In this document: in pieces, positions 1 through 6,165 of the stretch
Layout of the letters: each line of letters starts with the position of its first letter
Position numbering within the stretch: position 1 is the stretch's first letter
NCBI GenBank assembly: GCA_017630115.1
Contig: JAGBVY010000069.1
Span: 1 to 28,268, forward strand
Direction of reading: 5' to 3'
Length of the DNA stretch: 28,268 nucleotides
Source of the DNA: Tidjanibacter sp.
Lineage (GTDB): Bacteria; Bacteroidota; Bacteroidia; Bacteroidales; Rikenellaceae
Position numbers and translations under genes: made by a program
The notes under the pieces: model-generated
Database searches by the model: none
What the model saw: only the letters and a program-made list of their open reading frames with translations
Told to the model about the DNA's origin: nothing

Positions 1-2
1 AC

Positions 3-278
3 GGAACCTATATGACCCGTCACACAAGCGGATATAACTCGCTTATCTTTGAGATCACCGACCACATCCGCGTAAATGAGGAAAACTCTATCGCCGTCCG
101 CGTTGACAGCGATCAGCCCGAGGGCTGGTGGTACGAGGGCTCGGGAATATATCGAAACGTCAACTTTTGGGTGGCGGAGAGCATATATTTTAAGCCCCGA
201 AAGACCTTTGTGCGAACCGATATGGAGGGCAGAGTCAACGCAGATAGGGGAGGTGTCGCGAAGCGACGGAGAGGTTAG
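3..278 (+). pseudogene. GH2 beta-galactosidase fragment, truncated at the 3' end
   Basis: The reading frame is open from the window edge. It encodes residues typical of the sugar-binding jelly-roll domain of glycoside hydrolase family 2: a GYNSLIFEITDHI segment, then NSIAVRVDSDQPEGWWYEGS and GIYRNVNFWV. In the family this domain sits near the N terminus and is followed by an immunoglobulin-like domain and the catalytic TIM barrel. Here the homology stops around codon 78 (MEGRVNAD) and the frame runs into a repeat-like sequence, ending in Arg-rich residues and a stop. None of the catalytic barrel is present downstream. I therefore read it as a gene cut by deletion or recombination, probably non-functional; its start lies outside the window. 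The only alternative I see is an assembly junction within the repeat. Confidence 0.75.
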
Positions 279-294
279 TTGCGCCTCTGGCGCA
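255..294. repeat. Two-hairpin REP-like intergenic element
   Basis: Two short perfect palindromes lie 12 nt apart: GTCGC-GAA-GCGAC at 255-267 and TGCGCC-TCT-GGCGCA at 280-294. They begin exactly where the truncated GH2 gene loses its homology and are followed by the AT-rich TTTTCAATT repeat. Paired small GC-rich hairpins in intergenic DNA are typical of REP-type elements; membership of such a family is inference, because only one copy is seen in this window. Confidence 0.5.
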
Positions 295-298
295 CCAT

Positions 299-330
299 AA
301 TTTTCAATTCTCCATTTTCCATTTTCAATT
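299..330. repeat. TTTTCAATT-type AT-rich repeat, copy 1
   Basis: The segment is built from the unit TTTTCAATT or CCATTTT and shares 18 identical bases (TTTTCAATTCTCCATTTT at 301-318) with the copy at 1750-1767. AT-rich units of this style are frequent between genes in Bacteroidales. Together the two copies bracket the remnant ORF and the TIR gene in direct orientation. Confidence 0.6.
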
Positions 331-332
331 CG

Positions 333-340
333 TATCTTTG
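333..340 (+). promoter_or_regulatory. Bacteroidetes -7 box (TATCTTTG)
   Basis: TATCTTTG matches the Bacteroidetes primary sigma factor -7 consensus TAnnTTTG and lies 37 nt before the ATG of the 66-codon remnant at 378. No clear TTG at -33 is visible. Confidence 0.45.
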
Positions 341-377
341 CTCTCATTAAACCACAAACCACAAAGATATTTTCACA

Positions 378-578
378 ATGAAACAATCGAAATTTTTTGC
401 GACCTTCTCGGCCGAGGTGCTTGCGTCGAACACCTACGAGGGTGGCTTTGCGGGCATCTACAATGGCCTTACCCCCTCCACAGCCTACACTGCGGTGGCC
501 TTTGGCTATGCCGACGGCGTTATGACCACCACCTATGTGGCCCACTCGGCCTCGCTGACCACCCTCGCAGCACAATAG
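378..578 (+). pseudogene. 66-residue remnant of a surface-protein gene (Fn3-like C-terminal end)
   Basis: The ORF starts with MKQSKFF, which looks like the beginning of a secretion signal, but passes directly into ATFSAEVLASNTYEGGFAG and GLTPSTAYTAVAFGYADG. The latter is the style of the last beta strands of a fibronectin type III-like domain found in Bacteroidales surface lipoproteins. There is no hydrophobic segment, lipobox or complete domain. A Bacteroidetes -7 box lies 37 nt upstream. The simplest reading is that an internal deletion joined the start of a lipoprotein gene to its C-terminal end. A functional small protein cannot be excluded. I do not recognise a specific family. Confidence 0.45.
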
Positions 579-613
579 TACGCCACAATAGAGCGGTTGA
601 GCCAAAAAAGTAT

Positions 614-621
614 TATATTTG
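614..621 (+). promoter_or_regulatory. Bacteroidetes -7 box (TATATTTG) for the TIR gene
   Basis: TATATTTG fits TAnnTTTG. Transcription would begin around 627-630, which rules out the in-frame TTG at 625 as start and supports the ATG at 655. A -33 TTG at a good spacing is not evident. Confidence 0.5.
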
Positions 622-654
622 TAGTTGCAACAGACCCTTAATCAGCCCAATAGA

Positions 655-1599
655 ATGAACTACGACGTTTTTATCTCGTGCAAAAGCGAAGACTACCCAC
701 TTGCCAAACCAATCTACGACTACCTTGTCGAAAGCGGTTTAGTTGTCTTTTTGGCAAGCGAAGAGCTTAGAAATAGGGGTGTGGCTTTCTATGGCGAAAT
801 CATCGACGAGGCTTTGGATAGTGCCGACCATATGATTGTTTTTGCTTCTAAGGCTGAGTATGTTACCACCCCGTATGTTAGCTACGAGTGGCGCACTTTT
901 GCCGAAGAGTTGCGCTCTGGTCGTAAGGGTGGCAATATCGTTACGGTACTCAAAGGTGTCAGTGTACCCAAACTCCCCATTGGACTGAGAAACTACCAGT
1001 CGTTTAACTACAACGATTATAGGGATTTGATTTCCTATTTGCCTGTCAAAGGTGGTGCAGTTCCCCCTCCTCAGCCAAAACCACAGCCCAAACCTGCACC
1101 CACAACTAAGACCTATAAGGTGGGCGACCTCTACGACGATGGCACAAAGAGGGGTGTGGTATTTGAAGTAACACCCGACGGCAAGCACGGCAAAATAGTT
1201 AGCTTAGAGAAGGCTAAATTGTTTTGGTCTAATGAAGAGAAGGAAACTGGAGCAACGAGTCGTACAGATGGTATGAAGAATATGCAGGCAGTGTATAAAA
1301 TTGAAGGTTGGCGAGAAAAATATCCTGCCTTTGCTTGGTGTGCCAAATTGGGCGAGGGATGGTATCTGCCCGCGGTAGAGGAATTAGAAGAGTTGTTTGA
1401 GGTTAAGGATATAGTAAATGAGGAGTTGGAACGTCAAGATGCCACCCTGCTTGATGAGTGGCTTTGGTCTTCAACGGAATACGATGAAGAAGATGAAGAC
1501 GATGAGTTTTGCGCGTGGGGTGTCAATGTGGACAATGGCGGCACCTACTACAACATTAAGCGCAACTACGACTATGTGCGCGCCGTCTCCGCTTTTTAA
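655..1599 (+). CDS. TIR domain - DUF1566/Lcl (CLec-like) fusion protein
   Basis: The predicted protein has 314 residues. Residues 3-130 form a TIR domain (YDVFISCKSED at the start, a helix with YGEIIDEAL, then MIVFAS and YEWRTFAEEL). Glu48 sits where NADase TIR domains carry their catalytic Glu. A Pro/Lys linker follows (about 135-152), then a DUF1566/Lcl-type domain (about 153-314; WYLPAVEEL, WLWSSTEYD, AWGVNVDNGG, YVRAVSAF) of probable C-type-lectin-like fold. There is no signal peptide, so it is probably cytosolic. The ATG at 655 is preferred over the in-frame TTG at 625 because of the promoter box at 614-621. TIR enzymes commonly serve as NAD+-degrading effectors in antiphage defence, and a sensor role for the C-terminal domain is my inference. 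The gene stands alone, between repeats, in an accessory-looking segment. It carries an unusual acidic run at residues 277-284. Confidence 0.85.
   Translation: MNYDVFISCKSEDYPLAKPIYDYLVESGLVVFLASEELRNRGVAFYGEIIDEALDSADHMIVFASKAEYVTTPYVSYEWRTFAEELRSGRKGGNIVTVLKGVSVPKLPIGLRNYQSFNYNDYRDLISYLPVKGGAVPPPQPKPQPKPAPTTKTYKVGDLYDDGTKRGVVFEVTPDGKHGKIVSLEKAKLFWSNEEKETGATSRTDGMKNMQAVYKIEGWREKYPAFAWCAKLGEGWYLPAVEELEELFEVKDIVNEELERQDATLLDEWLWSSTEYDEEDEDDEFCAWGVNVDNGGTYYNIKRNYDYVRAVSAF
1465..1599 (+). other. Candidate DGR variable region at the 3' end of the TIR-DUF1566 gene
   Basis: The last 40 or so codons contain GCG TGG, a stretch in which many codons are NNC (GTC, GAC, GGC, ACC, TAC, AAC, CGC), then an invariant-looking tail TATGTGCGCGCCGTC just before the stop. 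Adenine-directed mutagenesis by DGRs turns AAC template codons into NNC codons, and Bacteroidales DUF1566 targets often end in YVRAV. The pattern fits, but no reverse transcriptase or template repeat lies in the window, so activity is unproven. Confidence 0.4.
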
Positions 1600-1631
1600 G
1601 TTTTAGGCTTCGAGCGCAAGCGAATTTCTAT

Positions 1632-1664
1632 GCCAAAGCCCCGCAACAGTTGCGGGGCTTTGGC
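1632..1664 (+). terminator. Perfect 15-bp hairpin after the TIR-DUF1566 gene
   Basis: GCCAAAGCCCCGCAA (1632-1646) pairs perfectly with TTGCGGGGCTTTGGC (1650-1664) around a 3-nt loop, 32 nt after the stop codon, and is followed by GTTTTAAGGG. It should act as a rho-independent terminator. A hairpin shortly downstream of the variable region is also a known feature of DGR targets. Confidence 0.7.
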
Positions 1665-1740
1665 GTTTTAAGGGTTTTAAGGGCTATAAGGGCCTTAGGG
1701 GCTTTAAGGAGTTTAAGGCCCATAGGGATTATAGGCCCTT
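1665..1740. repeat. AAGGG-rich minisatellite
   Basis: The stretch is made of degenerate units of about 9-10 nt ending in AAGG(G): TTTTAAGGG, TTTTAAGGGC, TATAAGGGCC, TTAGGGGC, TTTAAGGAG, TTTAAGGCC and so on. It contains no ORF and fills the gap between the TIR hairpin and the second TTTTCAATT repeat. Confidence 0.6.
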
Positions 1741-1772
1741 AATTTTCAATTTTCAATTCTCCATTTTCAATT
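1741..1772. repeat. TTTTCAATT-type AT-rich repeat, copy 2
   Basis: It shares an 18-nt identical core (1750-1767) with the copy at 301-318 and has the same unit style. It abuts the stop codon of the minus-strand phosphodiesterase gene at 1773. Confidence 0.6.
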
Positions 1773-2519
1773 TTACTTTACGAGCAGTTCGGGGTAGTCG
1801 GTGGTGATGTAGTCCACGCCCAGAGCTATGGCACGCCTTTGGTCGGAGGGGTCGTTGATAGTCCAAATGTTGGCCTCCAAGCCACGTTTGTGCAGCTCAT
1901 CGACAAACTTGGGGTTGCCCACATAGATACCTCCGTGATAGTCTGCCCCCGCAAAGCCCTCGTCGAGAAGTTGTCCGGCCGTAAGTTCGCCACGCAAGTA
2001 GAAAACTTTGTTCTGAGGTGCGAGGCGTATAAACTCCTTGCAGGCAGCGTGGGAGAAGCTGATGTAGTCGGTGCGGTGGGCAAGGCCCATCTGCTCAATC
2101 ATATCCACGGCAAGTTTCACGGCAAGCATCTCTCGCTCGCGGTTGTGGTGACCTTTTAGCTCAAAGACAAGCTGTATGTCGGGGTATTGTTGCGCTACCC
2201 TCAGAAAGTCCACGAGCAGAGGCAGGGGCTCGCCATTGCTGAGGCGGTAGTCGGCGAGGTCGGTATAGTTGAGCTTCTCGACACGCTCTCCGCCAAGAGA
2301 GTCGTCGTGGTAGAGTATGAGCTGGTCGTCGGCAGTGAGCCACACATCAAATTCGCTACCCCAACATCCCAGTTCGGCAGCCGCAACAAACGACTTTATG
2401 GAGTTCTGGGCGCTGCCCTCGGCACGCCAGTAGCCTCGGTGGGCAATGACCTTGGGTTGGGCCGAGAGGGTGGTGGTAAGTAGCAGGAGCGATAGAAGTA
2501 GTGTTGTTGTACGTTTCAT
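1773..2519 (-). CDS. Secreted glycerophosphodiester phosphodiesterase
   Basis: The protein has 248 residues with a cleavable signal peptide (about residues 1-20, ending LSA-QP), so it is probably periplasmic. The GDPD family motifs are complete. H27-R28-G is the first catalytic site. E56 and D58 in GSEFDVW are metal ligands, followed by H71-D72 in YHDDSL, E120 and K122 in VFELKG, and a C-terminal IWTINDP with ITTDYPE. These enzymes hydrolyse glycerophosphodiesters to glycerol-3-phosphate and an alcohol. The length is normal for short bacterial members. The gene diverges from the DUF4015 lipoprotein gene, and their -7 boxes lie only about 20 nt apart. Confidence 0.9.
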   Translation of the reverse strand: MKRTTTLLLSLLLLTTTLSAQPKVIAHRGYWRAEGSAQNSIKSFVAAAELGCWGSEFDVWLTADDQLILYHDDSLGGERVEKLNYTDLADYRLSNGEPLPLLVDFLRVAQQYPDIQLVFELKGHHNREREMLAVKLAVDMIEQMGLAHRTDYISFSHAACKEFIRLAPQNKVFYLRGELTAGQLLDEGFAGADYHGGIYVGNPKFVDELHKRGLEANIWTINDPSDQRRAIALGVDYITTDYPELLVK

Positions 2520-2546
2520 TTTTCTTGGGGGAAATAATATCTACTG

Positions 2547-2554
2547 CAAAGATA
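2547..2554 (-). promoter_or_regulatory. -7 box (TATCTTTG) of the phosphodiesterase gene
   Basis: On the minus strand the sequence reads TATCTTTG, matching TAnnTTTG, 27 nt before the ATG at 2519. The opposing promoter of the divergent gene is at 2576-2583. Confidence 0.5.
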
Positions 2555-2575
2555 TATATTCTCGCGCAAAAAGTG

Positions 2576-2583
2576 TATTTTTG
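2576..2583 (+). promoter_or_regulatory. -7 box (TATTTTTG) of the DUF4015 lipoprotein gene
   Basis: TATTTTTG fits TAnnTTTG and lies 54 nt before the ATG at 2638. The -33 regions of this promoter and of the divergent one overlap, so the two may compete for polymerase. Confidence 0.45.
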
Positions 2584-2637
2584 TGGCAACGAACAAAGAT
2601 TTGATACCTACCCAGACGAAATCACACAAAAGATAGT

Positions 2638-4389
2638 ATGAAAACTTTTTTTCGACAGAGCATTGCATTGGCCATTGCAGTTGTGGCAGTGAGCCTCTCG
2701 GCTTGCAAGGACCCCGAAGTGACCGAGGTGCGCTATTTGGCCTCGGCAACCCCAACCGTTGAACTCTTCCACCTCGACGAAGAGAGTGAGGTGCTGAGTG
2801 CAGTAGGGGGCTTTCTGCGTGGTAGCGCTGTAACCACCTACCCTAACTGCACCCACAAGGCCGACGGTGTGCGTTATATGAAACTCGCCCTCGACGGAGA
2901 GGTGTTCTACTCCGAGGAGCAGAACTTGGTGCTGACCCCACGCGAGGCCGTCAAGGAGCAGCAGATGTGGGTACGCACCCCTGCAACCATCATTGGCGAT
3001 AGAGAGCGCTCGACCATTGCGGGCTTTGCCGATAAAAACGAGTGTCTGACCATTGTGGACTACGACTCGTTGCGTCACGACGGTACGGTTGCCACCTATC
3101 GCGTGAGGCTCGGCGATGTGGAGGGCTATGTCTATGGTAAGTATTTGGTTTTCACCCCCGAGGAGGCTGCCGAGCGCTACTTGGCCGACCTCTACGACCC
3201 CATCCACAAGGCTGTGAAAAACTCTTTCGGTGGCGGTCAGGCCATTGGCTGCGACTTCTACCCTGTGGAGAAGCCCTCGTTTGAGCATAATCCTATGCCC
3301 CACGCTTGCTACTCGCTCTACCTTAATTCGGGAACAAATGTTCTGAAAAACATCGAGTCCTACATTGCGCTGGCTAAGGAGAGCAAAATCAACACCTTCG
3401 TTATCGACATCAAGGATAACGAAAGCCCCGGCTACAAGGCCGATGCAATGAAGGAGTACTCGCCCACCAACTATCGTCGTGCGGGCGACAAAGAGGCCCT
3501 CTATCGCAAAGTTGTGGCTCGTTTGCACGAGGAGGGATTCTATGTTGTGGGCCGTATCACCTGCTTCAAAGACTCCTACTTTGTGAAGGATAACCCACAT
3601 TGCGCCATAACCGAGAAAGCCACCGGCGAGCCTTTCAAACACAATAAGGCCTACTGGCCCAGCGGTTTCGACCGTCGTGTCTGGGAGTTCAATGTAGCTC
3701 TGGCCAAGGAGTCTGTTGAGAAATTTGGTTTCAACGAGATAAACTTCGACTATGTGCGCTTCCCCGATAGGATGACCAAAGTGGAGGATGTGGTCGATTA
3801 CCACAATCGCTATGGCGAGAGCAAGGTGCAGGCCATACAGCGCTTTGTGCAGTACGCCTCAGACGAGATTCACAAGGTGGGTGCCTATGTTTCGATAGAT
3901 GTCTTTGGCGAGAGCGCCAATCCCGGCTATACTACCGCCTATGGTCAGTATTGGCCCGCCATCAGCAATGTGGCCGACGTGATTAGCGGTATGCCCTATC
4001 CCGACCACTTCTCCAACGGCTACTATGGCATACAGAAACCTTGGAACAACCCCTATAAGATACTCTATGAGTGGGGCCGCAGGGTGCAGGATAGGCAGAA
4101 AGTGACTCCCACGCCTGCTGTTGTCCGCACTTGGGTGCAGGCCTACAATGTTATGCGTCACGTCGATAGGAACGGCATTGCCTACGACGCCGAGAATGTT
4201 GAGAAGGAGATTAGGGGACTTTATGCTGCGGGCCTTACGGGTGGCTACATCACTTGGCTTGCCTCGTCGAACATCGAGAAGTACCGCCAGCAGTTGGGTG
4301 CTTTCAAGCAGGACTACTATGCCGACTGGTCCAACCCCGACTTCTACTACGACCCCAATACCTCCCACGCAACCGATGCAGAAGAGTAG
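2638..4389 (+). CDS. DUF4015 putative glycoside hydrolase lipoprotein with SH3b-like domains
   Basis: The protein has 583 residues. A lipoprotein signal peptide ends in SLSA-C23, so it is membrane-anchored. Two SH3b-like beta modules follow (about 35-100 and 108-175; the second contains MWVRTPATIIGD and GYVYGKYLVF). Residues 223-540 match the DUF4015 (GH-like TIM barrel) family: YLNSGTNVLKNI, FVIDIKDN, FDYVRFPD around D371, SIDVFGES, a GMPYPDHFSNGYYG segment and TWVQAYN. Family members are predicted glycosidases with acidic residues at the ends of barrel strands. No substrate can be named, although SH3b modules often bind peptidoglycan, so a cell-wall role is a reasonable guess. It is monocistronic by appearance. 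Confidence 0.8.
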   Translation: MKTFFRQSIALAIAVVAVSLSACKDPEVTEVRYLASATPTVELFHLDEESEVLSAVGGFLRGSAVTTYPNCTHKADGVRYMKLALDGEVFYSEEQNLVLTPREAVKEQQMWVRTPATIIGDRERSTIAGFADKNECLTIVDYDSLRHDGTVATYRVRLGDVEGYVYGKYLVFTPEEAAERYLADLYDPIHKAVKNSFGGGQAIGCDFYPVEKPSFEHNPMPHACYSLYLNSGTNVLKNIESYIALAKESKINTFVIDIKDNESPGYKADAMKEYSPTNYRRAGDKEALYRKVVARLHEEGFYVVGRITCFKDSYFVKDNPHCAITEKATGEPFKHNKAYWPSGFDRRVWEFNVALAKESVEKFGFNEINFDYVRFPDRMTKVEDVVDYHNRYGESKVQAIQRFVQYASDEIHKVGAYVSIDVFGESANPGYTTAYGQYWPAISNVADVISGMPYPDHFSNGYYGIQKPWNNPYKILYEWGRRVQDRQKVTPTPAVVRTWVQAYNVMRHVDRNGIAYDAENVEKEIRGLYAAGLTGGYITWLASSNIEKYRQQLGAFKQDYYADWSNPDFYYDPNTSHATDAEE

Positions 4390-4413
4390 GGGTGTATTTT
4401 CAGTTACAAATTA

Positions 4414-4444
4414 TTGGGGAGATTGTACTTTATTTATAACTTTG
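4414..4444 (+). promoter_or_regulatory. Bacteroidetes promoter for the 52-residue membrane protein
   Basis: A TTG at 4414-4416 (-33 element) and TAACTTTG at 4437-4444 (-7 element, TAnnTTTG) are 20 nt apart, the expected spacing. It predicts a leader of about 95 nt before the ATG at 4544. Confidence 0.55.
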
Positions 4445-4460
4445 TAGAAGATTTGTTGCT

Positions 4461-4519
4461 CGGGTTAATGACCCGCAAATAATTAACATCTAAATAAGCC
4501 CAATAAAGAAACCTTTATT
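4461..4519 (+). promoter_or_regulatory. Structured 5' leader with two small hairpins
   Basis: CGGGT (4461-4465) pairs with ACCCG (4471-4475). AATAAAG (4502-4508) pairs with CTTTATT (4513-4519). Both lie in the untranslated leader of the 52-residue protein gene; the second ends 24 nt before the start codon. No known riboswitch class is recognised. Confidence 0.4.
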
Positions 4520-4543
4520 TAATAACTCTTAAACACTTATTTT

Positions 4544-4702
4544 ATGGAACTTATTACTATTCTTGTTTGGATTGCCTGTGGATTTGGTTGCTACAAATTG
4601 GCTGAGAGGCAAGGCCGCAATGTTACAATCGCAGCAGTTTTGGGTGTGTTGCTCGGTGTATTTGCTGTACTTGGTTACCTTATCGCTGGCGACAAAAAGT
4701 AA
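4544..4702 (+). CDS. Small two-helix membrane protein (52 residues)
   Basis: The ORF runs from ATG 4544 to TAA 4702 and encodes MELITILVWIACGFGCYKLA, a short polar turn (ERQGRN), then VTIAAVLGVLLGVFAVLGYL and the tail IAGDKK. Two hydrophobic segments (about 3-19 and 27-47) joined by a basic loop indicate a small hairpin protein of the inner membrane. The phrase ERQGRN followed by an AVLGVLLG helix is a common pattern in small bacterial membrane proteins of unknown function. The gene has its own promoter (4414-4444) and a terminator (4724-4757), which supports real expression. No function can be assigned. Confidence 0.8.
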   Translation: MELITILVWIACGFGCYKLAERQGRNVTIAAVLGVLLGVFAVLGYLIAGDKK

Positions 4703-4723
4703 GCTTTGAAGATTTGATTTATA

Positions 4724-4757
4724 AAAAATAAGTGGAGCATAAGCCCCACTTATTTTT
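4724..4757. terminator. Bidirectional terminator between the small membrane protein gene and murA
   Basis: AAAAATAAGTGG (4724-4735) pairs perfectly with CCACTTATTTTT (4746-4757), with A- and T-runs at both ends, so it can work in both directions between the convergent genes ending at 4702 and 4777. Confidence 0.85.
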
Positions 4758-4776
4758 TTATTTTATATCTTGATAA

Positions 4777-6084
4777 CTACTCTTTGCGGATGATTTTTGC
4801 GCCCAAGGCGTTCAGGCGGCCCTCTATGTTCTGGTAGCCCCTATCAATCTGCTCCACATTTTGGATTATGCTCTTGCCGTCGGCATTCATAGCGGCAATC
4901 AGCAGAGCCACACCTGCGCGAATATCGGGCGAGGCCATAGTGGTGGGTCTGAGGCGGCGCGAGTGGTCGTGACCGATGACCGTAGCCCTATGGGGGTCGC
5001 AGAGGATAATCTGAGCGCCCATATCGATGAGCTTATCCACAAAGAACAGACGACTCTCAAACATCTTTTGGTGGATGAGTACCGAGCCTTTGGCCTGTGT
5101 GGCTACCACCAAGAATACACTCAGCAGGTCGGGGGTGAGTCCGGGCCAAGGAGCGTCGGCAATGGTCATAATAGAGCCGTCCATAAAACTCTCAATTTCG
5201 TAGTGCTCTTGGCGTGGGATGTAGATGTCGTCGCCACGTTGCTCGAAGCGTATGCCCATACGAGCAAACTGGGCGGGGATTATGCCTAAGTTGTCAAACG
5301 AAACGTTTTTTATGGTCAGCTCCGAGCTTGTCATTGCGGCCATACCGATGAAACTACCCACCTCAATCATATCGGGCAACATTGTGTGCTCCGTACCCCC
5401 GAGGCTCTCCACACCGTCGATAGTCAGCAGGTTGGAGGCTATACCCTCAATCTTTGCACCCATACGGCAGAGCATCTTGCAGAGCTGTTGGATGTAGGGC
5501 TCGCAGGCGGCGTTGTAGATTGTTGTGCGACCCTCGGCCAACACGGCGGCCATAATGATGTTGGCTGTGCCCGTAACCGAGGCCTCGTCGAGAAGCATAT
5601 AGGTGCCTTTGAGTCTTTCGGCGCCCACCTCAAAGAAGTCGCCCGAGGAGTCGAAGTTGATGTTGGCGCCGAGCTTTTGGAAACCAATGAAGTGGGTATC
5701 GAGGCGACGACGACCAATCTTGTCGCCTCCGGGTTTGGGTATGTAGGCCACACCAAAGCGTGCCAAGAGTGGGCCGATGACCATCACCGAGCCACGCAGT
5801 TTAGAGCCACGCTTGCGGTAATCCTCGGTGCGGAGGTAGCCCAAGTCAATATCTTTTGCTCGGAAGGTGAAAACACCCTCGCCCAGACGTTCAACCTCTA
5901 CGCCCAAGTTCCTCAGCAACTCAATCAGGGCCAATACATCCACAATCTCAGGTACGTTGTGGAGCGTAACCTTCTGGTCGGTGAGCAGTGTTGCGCAGAT
6001 GATTTGCAGAGCCTCATTCTTGGCTCCCTGTGGGGTAATCTCGCCGCTGAGTGAGCGGCCTCCATAGACCTCGAAATATGCCAT
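4777..6084 (-). CDS. murA: UDP-N-acetylglucosamine 1-carboxyvinyltransferase (MurA), Cys-to-Asp type
   Basis: The protein has 435 residues, the usual MurA length, and starts MAYFEVYGG. It transfers enolpyruvate from PEP to UDP-GlcNAc in the first committed step of peptidoglycan synthesis, in the cytosol. Visible family features are K22 in GAKNEAL, the RGS(V)MVIGPLLARFG helix, DMIEVGSFI, and the C-terminal DIRAGVALLIAA. The active-site loop reads PGGDKIGRRRLDTH, so Asp121 replaces the Cys alkylated by fosfomycin (Cys115 in E. coli). This variant is active in other lineages and is intrinsically insensitive to fosfomycin. A promoter of its own lies at 6126-6156, so it need not depend on the upstream bat genes. 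Only one murA is visible in the window. Confidence 0.97.
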   Translation of the reverse strand: MAYFEVYGGRSLSGEITPQGAKNEALQIICATLLTDQKVTLHNVPEIVDVLALIELLRNLGVEVERLGEGVFTFRAKDIDLGYLRTEDYRKRGSKLRGSVMVIGPLLARFGVAYIPKPGGDKIGRRRLDTHFIGFQKLGANINFDSSGDFFEVGAERLKGTYMLLDEASVTGTANIIMAAVLAEGRTTIYNAACEPYIQQLCKMLCRMGAKIEGIASNLLTIDGVESLGGTEHTMLPDMIEVGSFIGMAAMTSSELTIKNVSFDNLGIIPAQFARMGIRFEQRGDDIYIPRQEHYEIESFMDGSIMTIADAPWPGLTPDLLSVFLVVATQAKGSVLIHQKMFESRLFFVDKLIDMGAQIILCDPHRATVIGHDHSRRLRPTTMASPDIRAGVALLIAAMNADGKSIIQNVEQIDRGYQNIEGRLNALGAKIIRKE

Positions 6085-6125
6085 ACTATACGACTTCTTC
6101 GTTAATAAATGGTTTGGATTGTGTG

Positions 6126-6156
6126 TAAAGATAGTAACTTTTGGGGAGTATTACAA
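6126..6156 (-). promoter_or_regulatory. Probable murA promoter
   Basis: On the minus strand a TTG (complement of 6154-6156) and TATCTTTA (complement of 6126-6133) are separated by 20 nt, matching the Bacteroidetes -33/-7 layout with A in place of the last G. It sits in the 81-nt gap between batB and murA. Confidence 0.45.
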
Positions 6157-6165
6157 CCCTTTGGG

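Noticed and set aside
625..654. TTG at 625 as start of the TIR protein
   Set aside because: The -7 box at 614-621 would place the transcript start beyond this codon, and the ten extra residues are not part of the TIR domain.
2608..3804. A 398-codon minus-strand frame opposite the DUF4015 gene
   Set aside because: Antisense shadow of a well-supported lipoprotein gene; no recognisable domain.
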